64,000 bases of DNA from Mariniblastus sp. (GTDB taxonomy: Bacteria; Planctomycetota; Planctomycetia; Pirellulales; Pirellulaceae), in assembly GCA_022447555.1 (NCBI GenBank), contig JAKVBF010000001.1, positions 211,560 through 275,559 of the forward strand, in the 5' to 3' direction. Positions 49,556 to 59,246 of the stretch are shown in pieces. The notes beneath the pieces are model-generated. The model did not search any database. It saw only the letters and a program-made list of their open reading frames with translations, and was not told the DNA's origin. Numbering within the stretch: the first letter of the stretch is position 1; every line of letters starts with the position of its first letter. Both the position numbers and the translations under genes were made by a program.

Positions 49556-52108
49556 ATGGCACAACTGCCCAAGCTCACAATGGCCGAGTACAAAATTGAA
49601 ACCAGTAAGTCCATTGACAATCGGTTTGTCAATTTCTTCGAAGTTGAAACACAGGACGAACAGACCTTTCGCTGGTCCAAACCAGTCGCCATGCTGCGAT
49701 TGGAAATACCGGTCGACCATTACGAGCTCCATATCGAAACAGCCAACCTGCGAGGCGACCCCAATTCATTTCACTTCGATCTATACTGGAACGGCCACAA
49801 ACTCCGTAAACGCGATCTGCAGATTCAGGGCGGAAAGATAAGCTTTGCCGTTAATCGAAATCAATGTGTTTCTGATCGCGAGCAACGGTTGACCATTGCT
49901 TGCAAGCCTCTTAAGGCAGAACAGGGCAGGCGACATTTAGGCCTTCCTGTATGTTGGGTTCATCTCACACGACGCCCCGATCTTTTCAACAACTCCTGGA
50001 GCGAGGGAGGTCGAACCCTAGATCTTTCCTGGAACGACACCTCGATTTCCCGTGGATTAAAAAGGCTCTTGGGAAAGAAAACGCCGGAACCCCATGTTCC
50101 CATCTGGCAGATCGATCTACCACCACTGATGGCAATCCCACCACTGCCAGCCAACAACATTCCAGAGGAGAAACCTCCATCGATCGAAACCGTCATCGTG
50201 TCACCTGTAGAAATCAACGCCCGCCATGGCACGGGACTCTTGATGAGCTACACGATCGAAGATTTCTCGACTGTAGCAACCGTCATTTCTCGGCGGGCCT
50301 ATAATGGCGACCGGGTTCGTTCTGCTGCCCATTTCGAACTACCTAAGGACAAACTCTCTCGGCACGAGATTTACCGGTACGTCCTCCAATGGTTCGCCAA
50401 AAGCCCTCCCGCGCGAGCCTATGTGGTCCCCTATTTCGAAAGCGATATGCTGATCGCCAACGCCCTAAAAGATTTGTTCGGCACCCAGATCTGCCTGCAC
50501 ATCATGGATGACAATTGCCTGTTCAGCGATCAAATCCCGAGCAAGACCGTTGAAGAGGCCATCCGAAAATCTGATATCTGTTTTGCGATTTCACCCGAAA
50601 TGCGGACGGCTTATCAGCAGCGCTTTGGGATGAAGCTATGGGTTCTTCCCCCCGTCGTTCCTGAGGAGTTGATTTCAAAAGATCTCCTTCGTCCAAATGG
50701 GTTCGTCCACTCAACAAGAAACCTTTCGACCGCAGGACGCACGACTCGATCGTTGAAAACCGATCAAAAGCCGTCTCATCAACCATCGGAACAACGGGGG
50801 ATTTTAATCGGTAATATCTGGGATCGGGAGTGGCTAGAATTGTTGAAATCAACGGTTCGCGAGAGCGGTTGTGAGATTGACTGGTACTCTAATAATCTCG
50901 AGGCCGTCCACCTCAAGGAATCCGCTAAGTCGCTCGACGAACATGGTATTTTTCTCCAGCCAGCTCTGTGGGGTCCCAACCTAGTTCAGGAACTGAGAAA
51001 TCGCCCCTTCGCGTTAATGCCTTCGGGTTCCCTATCGGGAGAGGGAGAATTGCAAGAGAGCATTGCGCGACTGAGCCTACCGAGTCGAATCCCATTTCTA
51101 ACCGCTACAGCTCAGCTTCCGATTATTGTGATGGGCAATCGGGAAACAGCAGCTGCTAAATTCGTCAACCGGTTCAGCCTCGGTGACATCATTGACTATG
51201 ACGGCAAGCAGTTCGCTAAAGCGGTCACCAACATCATGCAGCCAGAACGCCAGGTTGCGATTCGGCAGCGAGCCCAACAATTGGCTCAAACTTTCTCTGC
51301 AAAAGAGATTGGGCAATGGATGTGGGAATCACTGAAAAAGCAAATGCCCGTAGACAATCGTTTCGAAGCCTTGTTCGCCATACAAGATAGCGAATTTGCT
51401 TACTTTATGGACGCGGAACCGCCGCAAACAATACATTGGTCCTCTAAAAATGTTTGGATCATGCTACAGCGGCTGGCACACCTCGGCGTGAAACCCGAAA
51501 GAGTGATTGACATCGGGGCCTCAACGGGCGTTTGGTCATGGACAGCCTCTCATGTCTTTCCCGACGCAAAATACGTCCTGATCGATCCATTAATGTCCCG
51601 CTACGAAGCGAAGCACCGTCAATACTATTTGCAAGGTATCGCGCATCACGAACTGATCGAAGCCGCGTTAAGCAATCAAACAGGCCAAACCGAAATCCTT
51701 GTTTCTGATGATCTGTACGGCAGTTCATTAATTAACGTCGATACCCAAATCCGTTCAACCCATACTTCTCAAGTGGAAGTTCTGCGGCTGGATGACCTGG
51801 CCCGAGAAAAGTCTTGGACGGAAAAGACGGTCGTCAAACTAGATGTTCAGTACGCTGAACATCTAGTCATCGATGGCGGTCTTGATTTCATCGATAAACA
51901 TGTCGACGCTTTGATTTTGGAATTATCTTTGGAACGTGAACACCCACATGCAAAAACCTACGTTGAAATGGTTCAGATGATGCGCGACCTCGGTTATGAG
52001 CTGGTCGATGAAATGGAGGGTTGGCGCAACCCCAGCACTGGACGACTGGAACAAAAAGACTCCGTCTTTGTGCGATCCAGCTTGATGCAAGGTCGAAAGG
52101 CCGCTTGA
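49556..52108 (+). CDS. Glycosyltransferase/FkbM methyltransferase fusion
   Basis: ATG 49556 has AGGA nine bases upstream; 850 residues. About residues 20-150 look like a beta-sandwich (W-S-K-P-V-A-M-L-R-L-E-I-P). The middle (about 230-640) is a GT-B-like glycosyltransferase with no closely recognised motif (H-I-M-D-D-N-C, A-I-S-P-E-M-R-T-A-Y). The C-terminal 220 residues are an FkbM-type methyltransferase: V-I-D-I-G-A-S-T-G-V-W-S, then V-V-K-L-D-V-Q-Y-A-E and L-E-L-S-L-E. It probably adds and then O-methylates a sugar. It lies 95 bases after the epimerase and 31 before the sulfotransferase. Confidence 0.75.
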   Translation: MAQLPKLTMAEYKIETSKSIDNRFVNFFEVETQDEQTFRWSKPVAMLRLEIPVDHYELHIETANLRGDPNSFHFDLYWNGHKLRKRDLQIQGGKISFAVNRNQCVSDREQRLTIACKPLKAEQGRRHLGLPVCWVHLTRRPDLFNNSWSEGGRTLDLSWNDTSISRGLKRLLGKKTPEPHVPIWQIDLPPLMAIPPLPANNIPEEKPPSIETVIVSPVEINARHGTGLLMSYTIEDFSTVATVISRRAYNGDRVRSAAHFELPKDKLSRHEIYRYVLQWFAKSPPARAYVVPYFESDMLIANALKDLFGTQICLHIMDDNCLFSDQIPSKTVEEAIRKSDICFAISPEMRTAYQQRFGMKLWVLPPVVPEELISKDLLRPNGFVHSTRNLSTAGRTTRSLKTDQKPSHQPSEQRGILIGNIWDREWLELLKSTVRESGCEIDWYSNNLEAVHLKESAKSLDEHGIFLQPALWGPNLVQELRNRPFALMPSGSLSGEGELQESIARLSLPSRIPFLTATAQLPIIVMGNRETAAAKFVNRFSLGDIIDYDGKQFAKAVTNIMQPERQVAIRQRAQQLAQTFSAKEIGQWMWESLKKQMPVDNRFEALFAIQDSEFAYFMDAEPPQTIHWSSKNVWIMLQRLAHLGVKPERVIDIGASTGVWSWTASHVFPDAKYVLIDPLMSRYEAKHRQYYLQGIAHHELIEAALSNQTGQTEILVSDDLYGSSLINVDTQIRSTHTSQVEVLRLDDLAREKSWTEKTVVKLDVQYAEHLVIDGGLDFIDKHVDALILELSLEREHPHAKTYVEMVQMMRDLGYELVDEMEGWRNPSTGRLEQKDSVFVRSSLMQGRKAA

Positions 52109-52139
52109 ACGCCCAACCCCTTTTGGGAATCCACGATCT

Positions 52140-53543
52140 ATGTCTGAATTCAAGCCGGAATATACGACTCCACTTGAGCGCCTCTATTTCCTGCACATAC
52201 CCAAAACGGCTGGAACCAGCCTCCGGCAGTGGCTAAGCGACCTCTATGGCGCGGAGCAGTTTCTGCCCTGCGACCACTTGGATGATCTCAAGGCAATGTC
52301 ACCAGAGACCATCCAGCAGTACCGCTTTTTTTCCGGCCATTTCTCTACGCATTTAGCTGAATTTTTGAACCCTCAACCGGCAACTATCACTTGGTTACGA
52401 GAACCGATTGCCAGGCAAATATCTGACTATCATTTCACCCGGGACCAGTTTGAACATCTGGCTCAAATTGCCCTGAGTCACGGCCGCCACGATTGGATTG
52501 AGTTCTGGAAACAGACCCAACACTTAAGTCTCGCGGAACTTTGTCAGTGCGAAGCTCACTTGGGTTACAGTGACAACCTACAGGTTCGCTATCTGACTGG
52601 TAATATCGAGCTCCCCGATCGAGTTGAAATCAACGAGACAATCTTAGCTCAAGCCAAACAAAACCTGACTGAGATTTTTCACGTTGGCCTCTGCGAACAA
52701 ATGGACCCATCGATCGACATGCTTACGCATAAACTGCGGCACCCCTACAAACCACTGCGCGTCACGATGAATCAAGGCAAGAAACCGAATCGACAGCACA
52801 ATCTATCTGCGAAAGAGCTCGGCGTCATTCGCGAGGCAAATCACTACGATATTAAACTGTATGCATTTGCCCGCCAACTCTTTGCTGAGCGATTAGAAGC
52901 CTTTTGGAAATCTGCGACGCAAATGTCATTGGATGCTCAGCAAATCACCAAAATGTACCGAACCCCAGAAACGACGAATATCATCGAACCGTATATCACC
53001 AATCACTTTTTACAAAGCCACCCCTTACCCAACCCTGAGCCCAAGCCGTTCGTCGTAGACTTCTCGGACGCTGTTTTTCTATCGGGCTGGTACCCTCGAG
53101 TCAAAATGGACAATGGACAGTACCTAAGGCGTGCTGGACCGGGACGCATCTCACGTTTCTTCGCACCCCTTTCTCATCAATCGAACTACCTGTTGCGATT
53201 CAAAATCGTTCTGTGCCCTGATCAACAAATCCCACGAACACTCAAGTTGTTTGTCGACAATTCGCCGATACGCCTTGAGCACGACGAGGTCAAAACCCGG
53301 GATGGACAAACTGAGTTTTTCATGCGTGGTTTCATCCCCGGCAGTTCCATCGCTCGAGGTCAGTCGCATAGCGAGTTGAGATTGGAGTCAACTCATACGA
53401 TCGAACAGAAAGTGGATTTTGATTCGTTGCGGCACATCAGCTTGTCGACCCACTCTTTTACCTTCTCTCCAGTCTCAGCGGATATCGTGAAAAAACACCA
53501 GCTCGATTGGCCGCTCGAGTGCGCGCCGATTTTTCAATTTTGA
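52140..53543 (+). CDS. Sulfotransferase-family protein with C-terminal beta domain
   Basis: 467 residues. The PAPS-binding loop is F-L-H-I-P-K-T-A-G-T-S at the start, and the second site is T-W-L-R-E-P-I-A-R-Q-I-S-D-Y, the pattern of carbohydrate sulfotransferases. After about residue 290 a beta-rich part (F-S-D-A-V-F-L-S-G-W-Y-P-R) follows, resembling the N-terminal domain of the preceding glycosyltransferase. The pair may recognise the same glycan. Two sulfatases lie about 18 kb away in the same window. Confidence 0.8.
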   Translation: MSEFKPEYTTPLERLYFLHIPKTAGTSLRQWLSDLYGAEQFLPCDHLDDLKAMSPETIQQYRFFSGHFSTHLAEFLNPQPATITWLREPIARQISDYHFTRDQFEHLAQIALSHGRHDWIEFWKQTQHLSLAELCQCEAHLGYSDNLQVRYLTGNIELPDRVEINETILAQAKQNLTEIFHVGLCEQMDPSIDMLTHKLRHPYKPLRVTMNQGKKPNRQHNLSAKELGVIREANHYDIKLYAFARQLFAERLEAFWKSATQMSLDAQQITKMYRTPETTNIIEPYITNHFLQSHPLPNPEPKPFVVDFSDAVFLSGWYPRVKMDNGQYLRRAGPGRISRFFAPLSHQSNYLLRFKIVLCPDQQIPRTLKLFVDNSPIRLEHDEVKTRDGQTEFFMRGFIPGSSIARGQSHSELRLESTHTIEQKVDFDSLRHISLSTHSFTFSPVSADIVKKHQLDWPLECAPIFQF

Positions 53544-53819
53544 TACCACCGACTCATGGTCACCCCCCACTCGGGTCCCCCGCACTCATCGGGTCATTCG
53601 TAGCGAGACTACAAAACGGCCACGCTGTGAATCGAGTGTGATGCGCGCTGTCAGCGAACGCGCCTCTACTCATCGCCAAGCGATACGATCAGCCTGTCGC
53701 TCTCTGTGACAAGCTTGCTCGGCACACAATGGGCCTGATTGAAAACACTTTTATGTACTACAATTTTGATGATGTAACATTAGTCAAACGCAGCGAAACT
53801 ATTTTTATTGCAGGACATC

Positions 53820-55622
53820 ATGAACGATATCAAACGGTTACCGGATCGATCTGAAGTTGCCGAGGCCGACACGTGGGACCTGAGCAAGTTGTTTGCTGAT
53901 GATGAAGCTTGGGAAACGAGCTTCATCATCTGGGAATCTCAAATCGAATCCTACACTCCGTTTCGTGGCCGGTTGGCCGAATCCCCAGCGACCTTAGCCG
54001 AGTGCTTGGCTTTCGATAGCCAACATGATCGGCAAGGCGAACGGCTTGGCAATTACGCCTATCTTAGGACAACCGAAGACCAAACCAATGGCGAATATCA
54101 ACGGATGATGGGACGATTTCAGAATGTCGCCACCCGAGCCGGTGAAGCTGCCAGTTATATCCGCCCCGAAATTCTGTCGATTACAGAGGAAATCTGGAGC
54201 ACATTGATTTCTGCTCCCGAAATAGCGCCCTACCGGTTAATGCTAGAACGGATGATTCGCTACAAACCTCACACGTTGACCGAACGTGAAGAAGAGCTGC
54301 TAGCGATGCAAGGGGAAATGGCCGGGGCAACCTCCAAAATTTTTCGGCAGCTCCACGATGCAGATTTAAAGTTCGGTTTCGTGGAAAATGAATTAGGAGA
54401 AAAAATTGAACTGTCACCTAGCACGTTCTCGCAACTGTTAATTTCCCCCGATCGAAACGTTCGCAAAAATGCCTTCCAACAGTTTTACGAACAGTTCACC
54501 GCTCACGAAAACAGCCTGGCAGCCACCCTCTGCGGATCCATCCAGAAAGATGTTTACTACGCCCGAGCCCGGAGTTACCCCAGCGCGCGCGAAAAGGCAT
54601 TGTTTGCAGATAATGTTCCGGTAAGTGTTTACGACAATCTAATCGGAGCTGTTCGAAATAACCTACCCGCACTCTACAAGTATTACGACCTGCGGCGCCG
54701 CAAGATGAATCTAGATTCGATACATCAATATGACACCTACGTGCCAATCTTGACCGACTTGGAGGTCGAACACTCATGGGATCAAGCGGTCAAAATGGTC
54801 TGCGACTCGCTCGAGCCGCTAGGCAGTGAATACTGTGAAGTCCTACGACAAGGGTTGAGCGGTCGATGGTGCGATCGCTATCCGAATCAAGGCAAGCAGA
54901 GTGGCGCATTCAGTTATGGTACCTACGACGGTGATCCTTACATCATGATGAACTACAAACCACGCGTTCTCAACGATGTGTTCACACTGGCCCACGAGGC
55001 CGGGCACTCCATGCACTCATATTATTCAAGTCAACACCAACCTTTCGAGTACTATAACTACACCATTTTCGTCGCCGAGGTGGCCAGCACCTTTAACGAG
55101 CAATTACTCACACAACACATGCTATCCAAAGCGACCGATGATCGACAGAAGGCCTTCTTGCTGAATAACGAAATCGACGACATCCGCGGCACAATCATTC
55201 GCCAAACCATGTTTGCTGAATTTGAAAAACTCACTCATGAAATGTGCGAGGCTGGTGAACCACTTACGGTGGATGCTTTTAAATCCGTTTACCGCGGGTT
55301 GCTCCAAGATTACTTCGGTCCCGACTTCGTGATTGATACCGAGCTTTCGTTAGAGTGCCTCAGGATCCCGCATTTCTATCGGGCATTCTATGTTTACAAA
55401 TACGCCACCGGGCTCTCGGCGGCCATTGCGTTGAGTCAAAGAGTGCTTAAAGGAGGCCAGGCTGAACTGAAAGATTATTTAAATTTTCTCAAAGGTGGTT
55501 GCAGCCAGTACCCGTTAGATTTGCTACGGGATGCAGGTGTCGACCTGGAACAACCCACTGCGGTGGACACGGCACTCGGTCATTTTGCAGGCTTGGTCGA
55601 TGAACTTGAATCGCTGCTATGA
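53820..55622 (+). CDS. pepF: Oligoendopeptidase F (M3B metallopeptidase)
   Basis: AGGA lies four bases before ATG 53820, which fixes the start; an upstream TTG at 53808 precedes that site. 600 residues of usual length, with the zinc motif H392-E-A-G-H396 and the following N-Y-T-I-F-V-A-E-V-A-S-T-F-N-E third ligand. It cuts peptides of about 7-17 residues in the cytoplasm. Neighbours give no special context. Confidence 0.92.
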   Translation: MNDIKRLPDRSEVAEADTWDLSKLFADDEAWETSFIIWESQIESYTPFRGRLAESPATLAECLAFDSQHDRQGERLGNYAYLRTTEDQTNGEYQRMMGRFQNVATRAGEAASYIRPEILSITEEIWSTLISAPEIAPYRLMLERMIRYKPHTLTEREEELLAMQGEMAGATSKIFRQLHDADLKFGFVENELGEKIELSPSTFSQLLISPDRNVRKNAFQQFYEQFTAHENSLAATLCGSIQKDVYYARARSYPSAREKALFADNVPVSVYDNLIGAVRNNLPALYKYYDLRRRKMNLDSIHQYDTYVPILTDLEVEHSWDQAVKMVCDSLEPLGSEYCEVLRQGLSGRWCDRYPNQGKQSGAFSYGTYDGDPYIMMNYKPRVLNDVFTLAHEAGHSMHSYYSSQHQPFEYYNYTIFVAEVASTFNEQLLTQHMLSKATDDRQKAFLLNNEIDDIRGTIIRQTMFAEFEKLTHEMCEAGEPLTVDAFKSVYRGLLQDYFGPDFVIDTELSLECLRIPHFYRAFYVYKYATGLSAAIALSQRVLKGGQAELKDYLNFLKGGCSQYPLDLLRDAGVDLEQPTAVDTALGHFAGLVDELESLL

Positions 55623-55667
55623 CGGCAAGGGAAATCTTGTATAGAATGAAGTTCTGACCGAAAGTCT

Positions 55668-57503
55668 TTGCAAACGCCGAGCATCGTGAAACCACCTTTT
55701 CCATTCTTCGTATCCTCGTTATTGGCAGCCGGCATGTTCCTGCTGCTAAGCACCCGTCTACAGGGGCAGTCTCCCGGTGAAGATCAGTGGAGACAGCATG
55801 CTGCATTACAACAGCAACTCGTACAGACAATCAACGAACAAGGATTGACCTCTAAGGCCTCCGATTGGATCATCCCCCGCGATCCGCAACGACTCTATGT
55901 CTTCACGCCTCAGGAACAGGTCCACCGTCCCGATGACCCTCAGCTAGCCTCCCTACTAGAAGATCACGCGGAAAAGCTATTTGCCCTAGCGAAAAAAAGA
56001 ATTGCGGAGAACCAAGCTGCCGCCTGCTTCCAACTCTTGCATGAAGTTCTGTTTTACAATCCGAATCATGAGCCAGTCCGCAAAATCTTGGGGCATCGAA
56101 GAGAAGAAGACGGTTGGCATGTCTCTTCTGATCGATTGCGGTTTACGGTTGGCACGCGAACGCAATCGCTAATGAACTGGCCAGCAAAATCCTATTCGAT
56201 TTGCAAAACCCCTCATTTTGAGATCGTATCCCAGGCCGATGAGGCACAAACGCGTTTGCTGGCTGGAAAGTTGGAGTTGTGGCATCAAATTTGGAGACAG
56301 GTTTTCTTTGAGTATTGGTCTCGCTCCTCAACCTTGCAACGCTGGCTGGATGGCAAAGGTCAAGCGCGTGTGCCGACTAAAAAATTCAAGGTTGTTTTCT
56401 TCAAAGACCGGGACGCTTATGTCAACCAATTATCTCAATGGATTCCGGGAATCGAAGGATCCACCGGCTACTACGAGGCTGCACAGAAAACCTCATTTTT
56501 TTATGCTGCCAATAAAACTCAGGAAGCGGTCGCGGCGGAGCAAGCCACCTGGCGGCACGAACTAACGCACCAGCTGTTTCACGAATCGAGACGGTCCGTC
56601 GAGTCACCGTTCCAAGATCGTTATTTGTGGCTGGGCGAGGGAATTGCGATGTATTTTGAATCTCTGACGGAATTCCCCCGTCACGTCACTCTCGGAGGTT
56701 TTGACTCCCGTCGAATGCAATATGCTCGGCTAAGATGCCTGAAAGAACAATTCTACATCCCTGTGGCAACACTTACGTCGCTGGATAAAAAAAGCCTCCA
56801 GACCCATCCAGAGATCAAAAAAATATACAGTCAGTCTGCCGGGCTCACTCATTTCCTGATGGGCTCAGATTTTGGCACTCTGCGACCTAAGCTAAGTGAG
56901 TTCTTGCAACTCAGTTATCAGGGAAAATTGAAAGACAATTCCTTCAATGAAATTCTTGAGATGACGACGTCGGATATCGATACGGCCTATCCCGACTTCC
57001 TGCGAGTCACCAGCCCCCAAGTCGAATCTGGGATCGTCTCACCCGAAACACGTACGGAATTTGCTCTTCCCCGGACGGCGGTTTCAGCGACCGCCTTGCT
57101 TGAGATCGGCAAATGTCCCAACCTGAGTTGGCTGGACTTATCCGCTTCGGATGTGCGTGGTAAAAAGTTGTCGGGCCTGCGCGGCTGTCGAACATTGCGC
57201 CAGCTGTTTCTAACCGGCTGTTTAGTAGACGGCCAGAGTCTTCAACACCTCAGAGACGTCGGCCAGCTGACGGACCTCGATCTGAGTGCTTCCAGCGTAA
57301 ACGATATCGACGTTGCCTCGCTAAAATCACTGCCATCACTGGCAAATCTAAACCTCTCTGGGACAAACATTTCCGATGCGGCAATTCCAGCGTTGCTGAA
57401 GCTGCCAAGTCTAAGCGGCATCAATTTATCGGGGACACAATTAACCCAATCCGGCGTCTACCGTTTGCAAATGGCGAATCCGAGTCTGAGCATTACCTTT
57501 TGA
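55668..57503 (+). CDS. Secreted metalloprotease-like protein with leucine-rich repeats
   Basis: A signal peptide (FPFFVSSLLAAGMFLLLS, cleavage near LQGQS) follows a TTG at 55668 or a GTG at 55686. The middle resembles the DUF1570-type gluzincin fold, with a full zinc motif W-R-H-E-L-T-H-Q and a third ligand in L-G-E-G-I-A-M-Y-F-E. The last 130 residues hold four or five leucine-rich repeats (LTDLDLSASSVNDIDVASL). Zinc site and LRR in one secreted protein suggests a target-binding protease, but no substrate is known. It ends nine bases before the creatininase gene. Confidence 0.7.
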   Translation: MQTPSIVKPPFPFFVSSLLAAGMFLLLSTRLQGQSPGEDQWRQHAALQQQLVQTINEQGLTSKASDWIIPRDPQRLYVFTPQEQVHRPDDPQLASLLEDHAEKLFALAKKRIAENQAAACFQLLHEVLFYNPNHEPVRKILGHRREEDGWHVSSDRLRFTVGTRTQSLMNWPAKSYSICKTPHFEIVSQADEAQTRLLAGKLELWHQIWRQVFFEYWSRSSTLQRWLDGKGQARVPTKKFKVVFFKDRDAYVNQLSQWIPGIEGSTGYYEAAQKTSFFYAANKTQEAVAAEQATWRHELTHQLFHESRRSVESPFQDRYLWLGEGIAMYFESLTEFPRHVTLGGFDSRRMQYARLRCLKEQFYIPVATLTSLDKKSLQTHPEIKKIYSQSAGLTHFLMGSDFGTLRPKLSEFLQLSYQGKLKDNSFNEILEMTTSDIDTAYPDFLRVTSPQVESGIVSPETRTEFALPRTAVSATALLEIGKCPNLSWLDLSASDVRGKKLSGLRGCRTLRQLFLTGCLVDGQSLQHLRDVGQLTDLDLSASSVNDIDVASLKSLPSLANLNLSGTNISDAAIPALLKLPSLSGINLSGTQLTQSGVYRLQMANPSLSITF

Positions 57504-57512
57504 AAGTCTGGC

Positions 57513-58301
57513 ATGAGCAAAATTCGACCCTGGGTTTTGGCAGAAACTAATTATGGCCACGTCAAACAACAAAACTATCAAGTTGCTGTCATTCCGCTCG
57601 GAGCCACCGAACCCCACAACCTACACCTACCATATGGCACGGACATTTTCGAAGCCGACACCGTCAGCCAACGTATCTGCGAGTATGCGTTCACCCGCGG
57701 AGGCGCCGTCGTGACGCTGCCCGCCATTCCATTTGGAACCGAAACAAATCTTAGCGAATTCCCACTCGCCATTAACCTGAACCCGTCAACATTAAATGCT
57801 GTTCTCGAAGACATTGTGAATTCGCTGACCGCAAGCGGTATCCAAAAAATTGTTCTTCTTAATAGTCATGGCGGTAATGGGCTAAAGCCTTTCCTCCGCG
57901 AAATGGCTGGCAAGACCTCCGCGCATCTGTTTTTGTGCAATTGGTATCAGGCCATTCAGGATATTTATTTTGACATCTTTGAACACGCCGAGGATCATGC
58001 AGGTGAAATGGAAACGTCGTTTGCACTGGCATACTTTCCAAATCTTGTTGCCAAAAATCCGGACGGCAGTTTAGCGGGGGATCTGGGTCAGACACGACCC
58101 ATGCGATTCGAGGCACTGAACGAAGGATGGGTTTCCATCACCCGCCCTTGGCACTTGCTAACCACGAACTCGGGTGCCGCCAATCCCCACGAAGCGACAG
58201 CTGACAAAGGTCACCAAATGATGAAAATCCTAGAGCAGCGCTTGGGAAATTTTCTTCTGCAACTCTCCGACTCAAAAATCGACAAATCCTTTCCTTTCTA
58301 A
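57513..58301 (+). CDS. Creatininase-family amidohydrolase
   Basis: 262 residues with the metal-binding pattern of the creatininase family: I-P-L-G-A-T-E-P-H-N-L-H-L-P-Y-G-T-D, N-S-H-G-G-N and D-H-A-G-E-M-E-T-S. Members hydrolyse creatinine, or a formamide in cofactor synthesis (MftE), so the substrate here is open. The TGA of the preceding gene and this start lie in the same phase, nine bases apart. Confidence 0.85.
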   Translation: MSKIRPWVLAETNYGHVKQQNYQVAVIPLGATEPHNLHLPYGTDIFEADTVSQRICEYAFTRGGAVVTLPAIPFGTETNLSEFPLAINLNPSTLNAVLEDIVNSLTASGIQKIVLLNSHGGNGLKPFLREMAGKTSAHLFLCNWYQAIQDIYFDIFEHAEDHAGEMETSFALAYFPNLVAKNPDGSLAGDLGQTRPMRFEALNEGWVSITRPWHLLTTNSGAANPHEATADKGHQMMKILEQRLGNFLLQLSDSKIDKSFPF

Positions 58302-58584
58302 ATCCTGTTCCCAATCTTTCTGGGAGGCTCGGAAAAACCAGTGAATCGTCTCTCAATGCTGAAAACCGTCTAAAACATCTACTTTTTGGCAAGTTTGCTC
58401 CACGAACAGCGAATGTACCCTCAGACGGACCGCAGGTTTCAGTATTTCCTGAAACGAATCAACGAGTCTCTTTTGCTTTGAGTCATTCTACAGCGCGGGA
58501 GGGAAACCCCTTACAATTAAGGTAGGATACACTCTGCGGTAAAGAAGTAAGTCACTATCAAATCAAAACACATGGGAGATCGGA

Positions 58585-59190
58585 ATGGTTGTCGTCTGGT
58601 TCATCTTAGGATTCATCGTGGTTGGGGGCATTGGATTGCTCCTGTATGTCATGGGAATATACAACTCCTTGATCAATTTACGTGCCCGTTACAAAAACGC
58701 ATTTGCACAAATTGAAGTCCAGTTGAAACGCCGTTACGACCTGATCCCGAACCTTGTCGAAACTGCCAAAGGTTACATGAAGCATGAATCAGAAACCTTG
58801 GAGAATGTCATCAAGGCGCGAAACTCTGCTTACGGAGCAATGGAGGCGGCGGCAGCTAATCCTGGCGACCCGAGTGCGATGCAAGGCTTGGTGGGTGCTG
58901 AAACGGCATTAACCGGAGCAATGGGCCGACTAAACGTTGTGATGGAGGCGTACCCGGACCTTAAAGCGAGCCAAAACATGATGCAGGTCTCTGAAGAACT
59001 GACCTCTACGGAGAACAAAGTCGCCTTTGCTCGTCAGGGATACAACGATGCTGTCACCAGCTACAACGTAGCGCGGCAAAGTTTTCCAGCCGTCGTATTT
59101 GCCGGCATGTTTGGACATGCCACCAATGCCGAACTATTAGAGTTCCAAGACAGTGCCGCCATCCAAGAAGCGCCTAAAGTATCATTTTAA
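58585..59190 (+). CDS. lemA: LemA-family membrane protein
   Basis: GGGAGA precedes the ATG. 201 residues: one N-terminal membrane helix, then the LemA helical core with Y-N-S-L-I-N-L-R-A-R-Y-K-N-A-F-A-Q-I and R-R-Y-D-L-I-P-N-L-V-E-T-A-K-G-Y. LemA genes often stand beside M48 proteases, as here. Function is still unclear; it may support the protease at the membrane. Confidence 0.92.
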   Translation: MVVVWFILGFIVVGGIGLLLYVMGIYNSLINLRARYKNAFAQIEVQLKRRYDLIPNLVETAKGYMKHESETLENVIKARNSAYGAMEAAAANPGDPSAMQGLVGAETALTGAMGRLNVVMEAYPDLKASQNMMQVSEELTSTENKVAFARQGYNDAVTSYNVARQSFPAVVFAGMFGHATNAELLEFQDSAAIQEAPKVSF

Positions 59191-59246
59191 GCCTCCCAAA
59201 AACGTAAAGGGCATCTTAATCTGCATCCCATAAGGCGCACCGGTTG

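Noticed and set aside
57501-57513. Second possible TGA readthrough between the LRR protease and creatininase genes
   Set aside because: The two frames are in the same phase, nine bases apart, but both proteins are complete in their families, the second has a proper ATG, and I see no good hairpin at SECIS spacing.
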